Assembly (NCBI GenBank): GCA_963719325.1
Contig: CAVRBW010000006.1
Span: forward strand, 16,063-80,062
From: DATBLE01 sp963719325
GTDB taxonomy: Bacteria > Actinomycetota > Thermoleophilia > Gaiellales > Gaiellaceae
Reading direction: 5' to 3'
Length of the DNA stretch: 64,000 bases
Shown here piece by piece: positions 36,997-45,592 of this stretch (positions within the stretch are counted from its first letter, which is position 1; each line of letters opens with the position of its first letter). The notes under the pieces are model-generated. The model was given only the letters and a program-made list of their open reading frames with translations, ran no database searches and had not been told where the DNA came from. The position numbers and the translations under genes were made by a program.

Positions 36997-37209
36997 AAGG
37001 CCGCCGAGCGTGAAGCCGAGCCCGAAGGTGCCGACGGAGAAGGCTCCGATCGCGGCTGCCTTCCGCCAGTTCGACATCTGCTGCCAGCGGCCGATCGCCT
37101 CTTGCTCCTCCGCGGTCAGAGGCTCACCGCGGCGCTGCTTCCGGAGTGCACCGCCGGCGCGCAGGCCGAGGTAGAGGTCGTCGACGATCTCGGCGGAGTC
37201 GTCTACCAC
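36964..37209 (-). CDS. Small membrane-associated hypothetical protein (81 aa)
   Basis: Starts at GTG 37209 as VVDDSAEIVDDLYLGLRAGG, with EEQEAIGRWQQMSNWRKAAA and one membrane span (AIGAFSVGTFGLGFTLGGLVFG), ending GRWRKARA. A TATAAA box 7 bases upstream of the GTG suggests a leaderless transcript. Longer readings through 37461 are unlikely because the divergent phosphoesterase start lies 28 bases away. Function unknown. The 3' end is duplicated downstream. Confidence 0.6.
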   Translation of the reverse strand: MVDDSAEIVDDLYLGLRAGGALRKQRRGEPLTAEEQEAIGRWQQMSNWRKAAAIGAFSVGTFGLGFTLGGLVFGRWRKARA

Positions 37210-37237
37210 ATCTCTGAGTTTATAGGGTGAGTCGGCC

Positions 37238-38059
37238 GTGACCATCCGCATTCTCCACGTTTCCGACCTGCATCTGGGCACAAGCGAGGACGCAGGGGTC
37301 GAAGCCTCGTTGACGTCGTTCGCGACCCGGATCGGGCCCGATCTCGTCGTCGCCACGGGCGACTTGACCCACCGCGGGCGACGCGAGCAGCACGAACGCG
37401 CTGCAGCGCTCCTGCGTTCGCTCGGCCCGCCGGTCGTCGCCGTGCCGGGCAACCACGACATCCCGTACGCGTTTCCGGCCAGGTTCGCGCGGCCCTGGGC
37501 GGAGTTCGAGCGTCTCTGGGAGACGACCCGGCCGGTGCACCACGGGGAACGGCTGTGCGTGGTCGGGCTGAACTCGGTGCGGCCGTGGCGACACCAGTCG
37601 GGCGGCCTGCGCGACGAGCAGCTCGACTGGGCGGCGGGGGCCTTTGCCGGAGCTGTCGACGGTGCGCTCCGCGTCGCGCTCCTCCATCACCAGCTGAGCG
37701 GCGCACCGTGGCGCACGCGCAAACGGCCCGTCGCCCGGCGCAACCACGTCCTCGGCGCGCTGGTCGACGCCGGCGCCGAGCTGATCCTCTCGGGCCATAT
37801 TCACCAGGCGACGGTGAGCGAGCGCCACGAGTTCGAGGTGTGGAGCGGCGGGCAGGCCGGCGTCGTCGTCTCGGTCGCGCCCGGATTCGGCCAGCCGCGC
37901 CCCCGGCGCCGGGGTGAGGCGCGCGGCCTCGTCGTCTACGAGGCGGACGCGGCCGAGATCAGGACGCGGACGTTCGTCTGGCGCGAGGACGAATGGGGCT
38001 TGACCGCCGTGCGCCGCTTTCCTCGCGGCGTCATGCCCCTGGTAGACATGCCTGCATAG
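37238..38059 (+). CDS. Calcineurin-like metallophosphoesterase
   Basis: 273-residue phosphoesterase with the five-motif metal core: ILHVSDLHLGTSED, VVATGDLTHRG, VPGNHDIPYAF, VALLHHQLSG and LILSGHIHQATV. Likely hydrolyses a cyclic nucleotide or phosphodiester (3',5'-cAMP phosphodiesterase-like CpdA group); substrate unproven. GTG start with the divergent small membrane gene 29 bases upstream. Downstream 50 bases separate it from a possible 22-residue ORF and 140 from the ROK kinase. Confidence 0.9.
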   Translation: MTIRILHVSDLHLGTSEDAGVEASLTSFATRIGPDLVVATGDLTHRGRREQHERAAALLRSLGPPVVAVPGNHDIPYAFPARFARPWAEFERLWETTRPVHHGERLCVVGLNSVRPWRHQSGGLRDEQLDWAAGAFAGAVDGALRVALLHHQLSGAPWRTRKRPVARRNHVLGALVDAGAELILSGHIHQATVSERHEFEVWSGGQAGVVVSVAPGFGQPRPRRRGEARGLVVYEADAAEIRTRTFVWREDEWGLTAVRRFPRGVMPLVDMPA

Positions 38060-38109
38060 GCCAGATGGCTCATTGACCGTGTCCGGTGCGTGCTGTTGGA
38101 TGGCCGACG

Positions 38110-38178
38110 ATGCTGAGGACGGTTGTGATCTTTGCTGCAATCGCGCTGGCGGTCGGCGCGCGCGTCGTGCTCGGCTAG
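38110..38178 (+). CDS. Possible 22-residue hydrophobic peptide
   Basis: ATG to TAG encodes MLRTVVIFAAIALAVGARVVLG, a single hydrophobic segment between two charged ends, in the 140-base gap before the ROK kinase gene. No clear ribosome-binding site. Kept at low confidence because it matches a single-span micropeptide in composition but nothing else supports it. Confidence 0.2.
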   Translation: MLRTVVIFAAIALAVGARVVLG

Positions 38179-38200
38179 CGCGCCGCATGGAGCCGGAGCC

Positions 38201-39097
38201 GTGAGCGTCTTCGGCGGAGTCGAGGCCGGGGGCACCAAGTGGGTCTGTGCGGTCGGAACGGGCCCGGACGACCTGCGGACGACCGAGACGATCGCGACCA
38301 CCTCGCCGGGGGAGACGATCGGCAGCGCCGTCGCGTTCTTCGAGCGCGAGGGGCCGGTCGAGGCGATCGGGATCGGATCGTTCGGCCCGGTCGACCCGAA
38401 GCCCGCCTCGGCGACGTGGGGATACATCACCACGACCCCGAAGCCCGGCTGGGCGCACACCGATCTCGCCCAGCAGATGCGCCGCCGCCTCGCGGTGCCG
38501 GTCGCGTTCGACACCGACGTGAACGCGGCTGCGCTCGCAGAGCACCGCTGGGGCGCGGCCCGAGACCTGGAGGTCTGCTGCTACATCACGGTCGGAACCG
38601 GGATCGGCGGCGGCGTCGTCGTCCGGGGCACACCCCTGCACGGCCTGCTCCATCCCGAGTTCGGGCACCTGCGCATCCCGCACGACACCGCCGCCGACTC
38701 GTTCCCCGGCGTCTGCCCGTACCACGGCGACTGCTGGGAGGGGCTCGCCTCCGGCCCTGCGGTCCAGGCTCGTTGGGGCAAACCGGCCAGGGACCTCGTG
38801 GACGTCGAGGCCGTGTGGGAGCTGGAGGCCCGCTACCTCGCGCTCGGGCTCGTCTCGGCGATCTCGATCCTCTCACCCGAACGAATCGTCCTCGGCGGCG
38901 GCGTGATGAACGTCCCCGGCCTGCTGTCACGCGTGCATCGCCAGGTGGCGGAGCTCGTGACCGGCTACCTGGACACGCCCGCGCTGGGCGACGAGATCGG
39001 CGACTACATCGTGCCCCCGGCGCTCGGCTCGCGCGCAGGAGTGCTCGGCGCAATCGCGCTCGCCGAGGGCGCAGCGGACGCCGCCCAAGAAGGTTGA
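38201..39097 (+). CDS. ROK family sugar kinase (fructokinase/glucokinase-like)
   Basis: 298 residues. ROK features: VFGGVEAGGTKWVCAVG (phosphate-1), the substrate loop GYITTTPKPGW, ADALAEHRWG-like VNAAALAEHRWGAA and TVGTGIGGGVVVRG. The zinc motif H-x-C-x2-C type is HLRIPHDTAADSFPGVCPYH GDCWEGLASG, with His/Cys as in ROK kinases. These phosphorylate fructose, glucose or N-acetyl sugars. GTG 38201 begins at the fold and is preceded by GGAGCC. The longer reading from 38132 is not preferred. Confidence 0.9.
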   Translation: MSVFGGVEAGGTKWVCAVGTGPDDLRTTETIATTSPGETIGSAVAFFEREGPVEAIGIGSFGPVDPKPASATWGYITTTPKPGWAHTDLAQQMRRRLAVPVAFDTDVNAAALAEHRWGAARDLEVCCYITVGTGIGGGVVVRGTPLHGLLHPEFGHLRIPHDTAADSFPGVCPYHGDCWEGLASGPAVQARWGKPARDLVDVEAVWELEARYLALGLVSAISILSPERIVLGGGVMNVPGLLSRVHRQVAELVTGYLDTPALGDEIGDYIVPPALGSRAGVLGAIALAEGAADAAQEG

Positions 39098-39098
39098 T

Positions 39099-39596
39099 CT
39101 AGGGCTGCTCGCGCAGCACCTGCTTGCGCCGTTCCAGGTACTCCTCCTCCGAGATCTCGCCCCGATCGTGCAGCGCGTCGAGCTGCTCCAGCCGCTCCGC
39201 CCTCGTCCCGACGGGAGGAGCGGAGCCTCCGAGGCGGTCGACCGGAACGCCCGCCGAGGTGAGCCGTTGCCTCAGGCGAGCGATCCCGACGCCTCGTGTG
39301 GGGAAGCGCCTTGCTTCAGGACCCGAGATCGGCCGGCCCTGGACAAAGCGCCGGTAGGCCGCGACGAGCAGAGTGGCGGCGGCAACCGACCCGAGGGTGA
39401 TCCAGAAATACTCGCCGTTGGTGATCGTGCCCCCCGGCCGGATGATCGCGGCCGCGAGGCCGCCGCCGACCGCCGAGCCGCCGAGGCCGATCAGGATCGT
39501 CAGCCAGAACGGCATCGGATCCGGGCCCGGGATCGCAAGGCGCGCCAGGCTTCCGATCAGGAAGCCCGAGGCTGCAATCGTCAGGATCGCGCCCAG
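39099..39596 (-). CDS. GlsB/YeaQ-like membrane protein with C-terminal SHOCT domain, possible CTG start
   Basis: Two membrane-domain halves: ILTIAASGFLIGSLARL and FWLTILIGLGGSAVGGGLAAA, typical of GlsB/YeaQ/YmgE proteins, then a C-terminal SHOCT segment LEQLDALHDRGEISEEEYLE. The first standard start, ATG 39515, would cut off the first helix. The upstream frame contains only CTG 39596 as a start candidate before a stop, giving 165 residues. Location of SHOCT suggests oligomer interaction. Function unknown. Transcribed with the DUF2277 gene 12 bases upstream. Confidence 0.7.
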   Translation of the reverse strand: MGAILTIAASGFLIGSLARLAIPGPDPMPFWLTILIGLGGSAVGGGLAAAIIRPGGTITNGEYFWITLGSVAAATLLVAAYRRFVQGRPISGPEARRFPTRGVGIARLRQRLTSAGVPVDRLGGSAPPVGTRAERLEQLDALHDRGEISEEEYLERRKQVLREQP

Positions 39597-39608
39597 TGGA
39601 GGACCAGC

Positions 39609-39890
39609 CTAGCCCGCCGCGCGTGCGCCGAAACGCTCGAGCGCCCTCGCGCGCCGCCGCTCGGCCTCCCGCGCGCGGTCTCGAGGCGCTGCCGAGGTGA
39701 CCAGCTCGGCGAGCAGGCGCGCGGAGGCCTCGGCCACGGCGTCGACGGCCCGCTCGAAGGACGCGAGATTCGCCGCCGACGGTTTCGTCATGCCGCTGAT
39801 CTTGCGGACGTACTGCAGCGCGGCAGCGCGAATCTCCTCCTCGGTGGCGGGCGGCTCGAAGTTGTGCAGCGTCTGGATGTTCCGGCACAT
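39609..39890 (-). CDS. DUF2277 family protein
   Basis: 93 residues beginning MCRNIQTLHNFEPPATEEEI, the conserved start of DUF2277, then VRKISGMTKPSAANLASFER. Small, soluble, no known function. It lies between uvrB (16 bases upstream in the same direction) and the SHOCT gene, so it probably shares their transcript. The C-terminal third is rich in Arg and Ala. ATG 39890. Confidence 0.85.
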   Translation of the reverse strand: MCRNIQTLHNFEPPATEEEIRAAALQYVRKISGMTKPSAANLASFERAVDAVAEASARLLAELVTSAAPRDRAREAERRRARALERFGARAAG

Positions 39891-39906
39891 AGGCCCTCCT
39901 TGGCTC

Positions 39907-41911
39907 TCAGGTTGTCGGCGCCAGCGCGAGCAGCTCCCGGCGCAGCTCTTTGATCTCGTCCCGGAGCTTCGCCGCGTACTCGAAGCGCAGCTCCTGGGCG
40001 GCGGTGAACATCTCCTCCTCGAGCTCGATGATCAGCCGCTCGACCTCCTCGGGCTTCATGCCCTCGACCTCGGTCTTCCCGCGGCGCCGGCGTGACGGAA
40101 CGGTCGGCGACTCGAGCATCAGGAACTCGGCGATGTCCGAGACGCCCTTGATCACCGACTCGGGGGTGATCCCGTGCTCCTCGTTGTACGCGAGCTGCGT
40201 CGCGCGCCGGCGGTTCGTCTCGTCCAGCGCACCCACGATCGCCTCCGTCTGCTTGTCCGCGTAGAGCAGCACCCGCCCGTTCACGTTCCTCGCCGCTCGG
40301 CCGATCGTCTGGATCAGCGCCGTCTTCCCGCGGAGGAAACCCTCCTTGTCGGCGTCGAGGATCGCCACGAGCGACACCTCGGGGAGGTCGAGCCCCTCGC
40401 GAAGCAGGTTGACCCCGACGAGGACGTCATATTGGCCGAGCCGGAGCTCTCGGATGATCTGGATCCGTTCGAGGGTGTCGATCTCGGAGTGGAGATAGCG
40501 CGCCTTCACGCCCGCCTCGAGCAGGTAGTCGGTGAGGTCCTCGGACATCTTCTTCGTCAGCGTCGTGACGAGCACCCGTTCGCCTGCCTCCTCGCGCCGG
40601 CGGATCTCGTTGAGGAGGTCGTCGATCTGATTCCTGGTCGCGCGGATCTCCACCTCCGGGTCGACCAGGTACGTCGGCCGGATGAGCTGCTCGGTGATCA
40701 CCTGCGAGTGGCGGAGCTCGAACGGGCCAGGAGTCGCCGAGACGAACACCAGTTGCGGCACGCGAGCGATGAACTCGTCGAAGCGAAGCGGCCGGTTGTC
40801 CAGTGCCGACGGCAGCCGGAACCCGAAGTCGACGAGGGTCTGCTTGCGCGAGCGGTCGCCCTCGTACATCCCGCCCAGCTGGGGGACCGTCTGGTGCGAC
40901 TCGTCGACGAAGATGACGAAGTCGTCCGGGAAGTAGTCGAGCAGGGTGAACGGGTGCGAGCCCGGCGGCCGTCCTTCGAGGTGGCGCGAGTAGTTCTCGA
41001 TCCCGGAGCAGAAGCCGAGCTCCTGCATCATCTCCAGGTCGTACTCGGTCCGCTGGCGCAGCCGATGCGCCTCGAGCAGCTTGCCCTGCTCCTCGAACAT
41101 CCGCACCTGCTGCTCGAGCTCGTGCCGGATCTCGTCGGCCGCCCGCTGGACGGTCGGAGTGGAGGTCACGTACTCGGTCGCAGGCCAGATCACGAGGTTG
41201 TCGAGGCGCGCGTAGATCTCGCCCGTGAGCGGGTCGAAGTGGGAGATCGACTCCACCTCGTCGCCGAAGAACGAGACGCGGTACGCGGTCTCCGAGTTCG
41301 CCGGCTGCACCTCGACGACATCGCCCTTGACGCGGAAGCGCCCGCGGGCGAGCACGCTGTCGTTCCGCGCGTACTGGCTCTCGATCAGCATCCGCAGGAC
41401 GTCGTCGCGATCGATCGACTCGCCGACGTTCAAGATCAGAACGCGTCCTCGCCATTCCTCCGGCGAGCCCAGGCCGTAGATGCACGACACCGAGGCGACG
41501 ACGACCACGTCGCGCCTCGTGAAGAGCGCCGAGGTCGCCGCCAACCGGAGCCGCGAGATGTCGTCGTTCCGGGACGAGTCCTTCTCGATGTAGAGGTCCG
41601 CCTGAGGGACGTACGCCTCCGGCTGGTAGTAGTCGTAGTACGAGACGAAGTACTCGACCGCGTTGTCGGGAAAGAACTCGCGGAACTCGTTGCAGAGCTG
41701 CGCGGCGAGCGTCTTGTTGTGGGCGATCACGAGGGCGGGCCGGCCCACCTTCTCGATGATCCACGCCATCGTCGCCGTCTTGCCGGTCCCGGTGGCTCCG
41801 AGCAGCGTCTGGTAGCGGTTGCCGGCCGCGATCGAGGCGGCGAGCTCGTCGATCGCCTGGGGCTGGTCCCCGGTCGGCCGGTAGCGTCGCGGATGTTTTG
41901 AACTCCGTCAC
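39907..41911 (-). CDS. uvrB: Excinuclease ABC subunit B (frameshifted near the start)
   Basis: Helicase-like damage-verification subunit. Motifs: GATGTGKTATMAWI (Walker A), the beta-hairpin YYDYYQPEAYVPQAD, FVDESHQ, SATPGPFE, GVNLLREGLDLPE and QTIGRAARNVNGRV, and a UVR motif (LEEEMFTAAQELRFEYAAKL) that binds UvrC. From the TAC at 41883 on, the frame is open through YRPTGDQPQAI. The first 9 codons, VTEFKTSAT from GTG 41911, are offset by one extra base at about 41884; corrected length is 667 residues, normal. An ATG at 41932 in the same frame as the GTG is an alternative start. Confidence 0.93.
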
Positions 41912-41930
41912 CGCGACACAAGGTACCGTC

Positions 41931-42410
41931 ATGGTGGTCGTCGCTCGCAAGCCGCCGTACAGCGCCTACGCGGCGATCATGGGCGCGTTCGGAGGCGGAC
42001 TCGCAGTCGCCGGCGGGCTCAGCCGCGTGCTCGGACGTGACCCGCAATGCCAGACCACGCTCGATCTGGCCGTGCTCGCCGCCGCGTCGTTCAAGGCCGC
42101 TCGCACGCTGGCCCGCGACGAGGTGACGAGCTTCCTCCGCGCCCCGTTCGTCGAGGGCGAGGCGCACGAGGGCGACGAGGACCCCGTCGAGTCCGGCGAC
42201 CTCCACCAGGCGATCGGCGAGCTGATCACGTGCAGCCGCTGCGTGGGCACCTGGGCCGCCGCGGGTCTGGCGACGACGCAGGTGCTGGCACCGCGGTTCG
42301 GGCGCCTGCTGACGTGGTCGCTCGGCGCGGCCGGGATCAACGACTTCCTCCAGGCCGCCTTCTCCGCGTTGACGCAGAAGTCGAACGAGCTCGAGCAGCG
42401 CGTCGCCTGA
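41931..42410 (+). CDS. DUF1360 family membrane protein
   Basis: 159 residues. Features: AYAAIMGAFGGGLAVAGGL (span 1), TLDLAVLAAASFKAARTLARDEVTSF LRAPF, and ELITCSRCVGTWAAAGLAT with a conserved CxxC. These match DUF1360, a small membrane family of unknown function. Start ATG 41931 is divergent from the uvrB GTG with only 19 bases between, so one of the two must have a promoter inside the other coding region. Downstream is the first copy of the spaced noncoding element. Confidence 0.85.
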   Translation: MVVVARKPPYSAYAAIMGAFGGGLAVAGGLSRVLGRDPQCQTTLDLAVLAAASFKAARTLARDEVTSFLRAPFVEGEAHEGDEDPVESGDLHQAIGELITCSRCVGTWAAAGLATTQVLAPRFGRLLTWSLGAAGINDFLQAAFSALTQKSNELEQRVA

Positions 42411-42429
42411 CCCCTCTGCCGCTCAGCCT

Positions 42430-42512
42430 GATCCCTCGTTCGAGTGATTCTGGGCGGCCCACCCCAGAAGGGGTATGCGCGCCCCGCGCACCCTGCGGAT
42501 GTTGAGCGTGAC
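42430..42512 (+). promoter_or_regulatory. Spaced noncoding element, copy 1
   Basis: Three conserved blocks at fixed spacing: GATCCCTCGTTCGAGTGATT at offset 0, CCCCAGAAGGGGTATGC (a CCCC-AGAA-GGGG stem) at offset 34, GATGTTGAGCGTGA at offset 68. It ends 33 bases before the ATG of the secreted-protein gene. Copy 2 at 44480-44561 has the same blocks with identical spacing. The conserved stem and spacing suggest a regulated promoter or structured RNA leader; type unknown. Confidence 0.7.
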
Positions 42513-42544
42513 AGCCGGAAGCTGAGAGAGAAAGGCAAGGAACG

Positions 42545-43156
42545 ATGCCCTCCATGAAGCACACGACGAAAGCAGCCGCAGCCGTGCTCGTCGCCGCAGT
42601 TGCGACCCTTGCGGCTCTCGCGGCATCGAGCACGGCCGCAGCAGCGACCGCGGCGACCTGTGCCGCACAGACGACGAAGCAGGCCTTCTCGCGCTACGGG
42701 GACGCGAACCAGTACTTCCTCGCGCCGAACGGCGGCTTCGAGGGCGGCACGATCGGCTGGACGTACGGCGGCGGGGCAGTCGTCGTCTCCGGAAACGAGT
42801 CGGCGTATCTCAACTCGACGTCCGACAGGAAGTCGCTGAAGCTCCCGGCCAACGCGTGGGTGCGCACCGGGCAGATCTGCATCGACACGACGCAGCAGAT
42901 CGTACGGCTGATGGTCTCGGGCAGGTCCGGCCAGCTCAAGATCGATGCGAAGATCGTCTCGGCCGGCAACATCCGCACCTGGTCGACGCAGGTCGACGCG
43001 AGCTCCTCGTCGAGCTGGCGCCCGTCACAGCTGATCCAGTTCGCACAGGGCAGCAACCAGTACCTGGGCGCGACGACGCTCGAGCTGACCTTCACGGCAA
43101 TCGGCGCGACGTGGCAGATCGACGACGTGTTCGTCGACCCGTTCAAGAGCGGGTAG
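42545..43156 (+). CDS. Secreted beta-rich protein
   Basis: 203 residues with a signal peptide (KAAAAVLVAAVATLAALAAS). An N-terminal Cys pair region (TCAAQTTKQAFSRYGDANQYF) is followed by a beta-sandwich-like domain NGGFEGGTIGWTYGGGAVVV, LPANAWVRTGQICIDTTQQI, IRTWSTQVDASSSS and DVFVDPFKSG. Similar secreted proteins occur widely in this phylum with no known function. ATG 42545 or 42554 (MKHTTK) may be the true start. The spaced element lies just upstream. Confidence 0.75.
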   Translation: MPSMKHTTKAAAAVLVAAVATLAALAASSTAAAATAATCAAQTTKQAFSRYGDANQYFLAPNGGFEGGTIGWTYGGGAVVVSGNESAYLNSTSDRKSLKLPANAWVRTGQICIDTTQQIVRLMVSGRSGQLKIDAKIVSAGNIRTWSTQVDASSSSSWRPSQLIQFAQGSNQYLGATTLELTFTAIGATWQIDDVFVDPFKSG

Positions 43157-43166
43157 AGACGCACAA

Positions 43167-44480
43167 ATGCACGCGACCGGCGCTGCTGACTGGTCCAGGT
43201 TGGTCGCCCTCGAACGCTCCTCCATGCCCGGGGCCGTCGGAGCCGAGACGCCCCCGGGCGTGACCGAGTCGATCAAGGGGGCGCTCGACATCGAGTCGAC
43301 GCGGAACCGAGCTCGGACGCAACTCGGCGGACGCGAGCGCTGGGCGACGGGTCTCGTCGCCGGCGCATTCGTCCTCGCCGCGGTCGCGATGGCGATCGTC
43401 GGCGTCGGCTCCTTCTCGCCGCCCGGCTGGATCATCGCCGCGCTCGTGGTCGCCTACGCCGTCGCGACCCGAATCGAGTTCGAGCTCGGCCCCGGCTCGG
43501 TCGTGCCGACCGAGGCGATCCTCGTCCCGATCGTCTTTCTCGCACCGCCGCTTGCACCGCTGTGCGTCGCCGCCGGAATGCTGCTCGGCGGCTTGGCCGA
43601 AGTGGCACGCGGAGCCGCCCGCGTCGATCGCTGGCTGGCTCTGCTCGTGTCGTGCTGGCACTCGGTCGGGCCCGCATTCGTGATCTGGACGCTCGCTCCC
43701 GGAACACCCCGTCTGAGCGCCTGGCCCGTCTATCTGCTCGCGCTGGCCTCCCAGTTCGCATTCGATCTCGGCAGCAACGCCGTCCGGCACGCGCTTGGAC
43801 GCAGCGTGGCGCTCCGCGACCTCCTCGAGCCCTTTGCGTGGGTCTTCCTGATCGACACGTTTCTCGCCCCGATCGGCCTGCTCGCCGCCCTCGATGCCGC
43901 CGCCGATCCGGCCAGGACCTTGCTCGTCCTGCCGGTGGTCGGCCTGCTCGGCGTCGTTGCGAACGACCGTCGGCGGCACGTCAACCGCAGCATCGAGCTC
44001 GGACGCGCCTACGCCAACGCGAGCGTGGAGGCCCGTACGGACTCCCTGACCGGCGTCGGCAACCGCCTCGCCTGGAAGGAAGCACTCATCGCCGCGACCG
44101 CAGAGCCGCAGCCGGTCACGGTTGCGCTCGTCGACGTCGACGAGCTGAAGGCGGCCAACGACGAACACGGACATGTCTTCGGCGACCGCCTGTTGCGCGC
44201 GGCGGCGCGAGCAGTCCTCTCGGCGGTGAACTCGTCCGACGTCGTCGCCCGGATCGGCGGTGACGAATTTGCTGTGCTCGCTCCCGGCCTCGACGAGCAA
44301 GGCTGCGCGGAGCTCGTCGCCAGGATCAGGAACGCGGTCGCGAGCCATCCGGCGATCGACGGTGTCCGGCTCGCGGTGTCCGTCGGCGGCGCGAGCACAC
44401 CGGCCGCACGCCTGCTGACCGACGCGCTCCTGGCCGCCGACGCGGAGCTCTACGCCCAGAAGGCCTACGCCCAGCAGTAG
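43167..44480 (+). CDS. Membrane-bound diguanylate cyclase (GGDEF)
   Basis: 437 residues. Residues ~60-280 hold about eight membrane spans of a MASE-like sensor (AFVLAAVAMAIVGVGSF, GVVANDRRRHVNRS end). A short helical linker and a GGDEF domain follow: TDSLTGVGNRLAWKEAL, DVDELKAANDEHGHVFGDRL, VARIGGDEFAVLAPG. The active site is intact. The inhibitory I-site RxxD is absent (SSDVV instead), so product inhibition is not expected. Makes c-di-GMP from GTP. Ten bases after the secreted-protein gene, with which it forms a unit. The TAG stop adjoins the second copy of the spaced element. Confidence 0.9.
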   Translation: MHATGAADWSRLVALERSSMPGAVGAETPPGVTESIKGALDIESTRNRARTQLGGRERWATGLVAGAFVLAAVAMAIVGVGSFSPPGWIIAALVVAYAVATRIEFELGPGSVVPTEAILVPIVFLAPPLAPLCVAAGMLLGGLAEVARGAARVDRWLALLVSCWHSVGPAFVIWTLAPGTPRLSAWPVYLLALASQFAFDLGSNAVRHALGRSVALRDLLEPFAWVFLIDTFLAPIGLLAALDAAADPARTLLVLPVVGLLGVVANDRRRHVNRSIELGRAYANASVEARTDSLTGVGNRLAWKEALIAATAEPQPVTVALVDVDELKAANDEHGHVFGDRLLRAAARAVLSAVNSSDVVARIGGDEFAVLAPGLDEQGCAELVARIRNAVASHPAIDGVRLAVSVGGASTPAARLLTDALLAADAELYAQKAYAQQ

Positions 44481-44561
44481 ATCCCTCGATCGAGTGGTCT
44501 TTTCGCTCCTCCCCCGGAAGGGGTACGCAGAACCGGCCCGACCTCCTGATGGTGAGAGTGA
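44480..44561 (+). promoter_or_regulatory. Spaced noncoding element, copy 2
   Basis: Blocks GATCCCTCGATCGAGTGGTC, CCCCCGGAAGGGGTACGC and GATGGTGAGAGTGAT at the same offsets (0, 34-38, 68) as copy 1, 2,050 bases away. It follows the GGDEF stop codon. No supported gene follows on the plus strand; the remaining 200 bases before the pabC stop hold a low-complexity frame I do not support. This copy may be an orphan leader of a lost gene. Confidence 0.65.
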
Positions 44562-44764
44562 TGCAGACGACTGGCCTCCTCACCTGGCCCGCCCCGACCG
44601 GCCCCTCGGCGCCGCGCCCGACCGCTGCCGAGACGAGCAGGGACACGTCCGAGCTGCCGGCCCGCAGCCACTCCGCTCGGCGCAACGCGGGCAGGACGTC
44701 GGTGCTCGCTCGCTCACCTCGCCGGTGGACAGCTCGTCGGCGTCGCCTCGTCGCTCGCTAACTC

Positions 44765-45592
44765 TTACGCCAGCTCCCGCAGTGCCCCTTGGAGAGCCTG
44801 CGCCGCCGGGCCGGGGCCACCGCCGCCGATCGACGCGCCGTCGACCGCGACCGCGGGCATCACCTCGCGTACGGACGACGAGGTGAACGCCTCCTCGGCA
44901 GCGGTCAGCTCGCCCAGTGGGAACGCGCCCTCGACCACCTCGTAGCCGACCGCCGGCGAGATCTCGATCAGGGTGGCGCGCGTGACGCCCGCGAGAATCC
45001 CGAGGTCGAGCGAGGGCGTGAACAGCGTCTGCCCGACCCGCCACCAGAGATTCGTCACCGGGCCTTCGAGCACGACTCGGTCGTCGCGGACGAAGACCGC
45101 GTCGTCTGCCCCGCGGCGCCGCGCCTCCGCCTCCGCGGCCATGTTCACTGCGTAGCTCGTCGACTTCACCCCGCCGAGGAGCCAGGGCGCTTCGGCGCGA
45201 ACACCGAGCAGGGAGATCAGCGTGATCCCGCGGCGCCGCCGGTCGTCCAGGTCCAGCGGCAGGGCGCTGACGAGGGCGAGCGCGAGCGGCGCGCCCAGAC
45301 CCTCCCTGCCGGCGGTGAGGTACAGGCGGAGGACCGCATCCGGTTGCCCGGCACCCGTCAGCGCCTCCGCGGCCAGGCCCTCGAATCCCGCGGGCCAATC
45401 GATCCCGAGCCGCGCGGCGGATGCCTGCATGCGCGCGAGATGCTCGGCCAGGCGGAAGGGCCGGCCACCGTACACGCGCAAGGTCTCGAACGCGGCACGA
45501 CCGCGGAGCAGTGCCTCGTCGTCGGCGTGCAGCACCGGTTCCCCCGGCGCAACGAGGCCCCGGCCGGCAATCGCGACTGCGAGCAGCGTCAC
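44765..45592 (-). CDS. pabC: Aminodeoxychorismate lyase / class IV aminotransferase
   Basis: 275-residue PLP-dependent class IV fold. Motifs: LRGRAAFETLRVYGGRPFRL, KSTSYAVNMAAEAEARRRGADD with the PLP Lys, EGPVTNLWWRVG and SSVREVMPAVAV. In its place after pabB it should convert 4-amino-4-deoxychorismate to p-aminobenzoate for folate. Class IV aminotransferases share these motifs, so a transaminase role is possible. GTG 45592 overlaps the pabB stop as GTGA. Confidence 0.87.
   Translation of the reverse strand: MTLLAVAIAGRGLVAPGEPVLHADDEALLRGRAAFETLRVYGGRPFRLAEHLARMQASAARLGIDWPAGFEGLAAEALTGAGQPDAVLRLYLTAGREGLGAPLALALVSALPLDLDDRRRRGITLISLLGVRAEAPWLLGGVKSTSYAVNMAAEAEARRRGADDAVFVRDDRVVLEGPVTNLWWRVGQTLFTPSLDLGILAGVTRATLIEISPAVGYEVVEGAFPLGELTAAEEAFTSSSVREVMPAVAVDGASIGGGGPGPAAQALQGALRELA

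Noticed and set aside
44549..44761. 70-residue plus-strand frame after the GGDEF gene (start ATG inside element copy 2)
   Set aside because: Low-complexity Arg/Ser/Pro sequence with no ribosome-binding site; kept only as possible remnant of a gene once served by the element.
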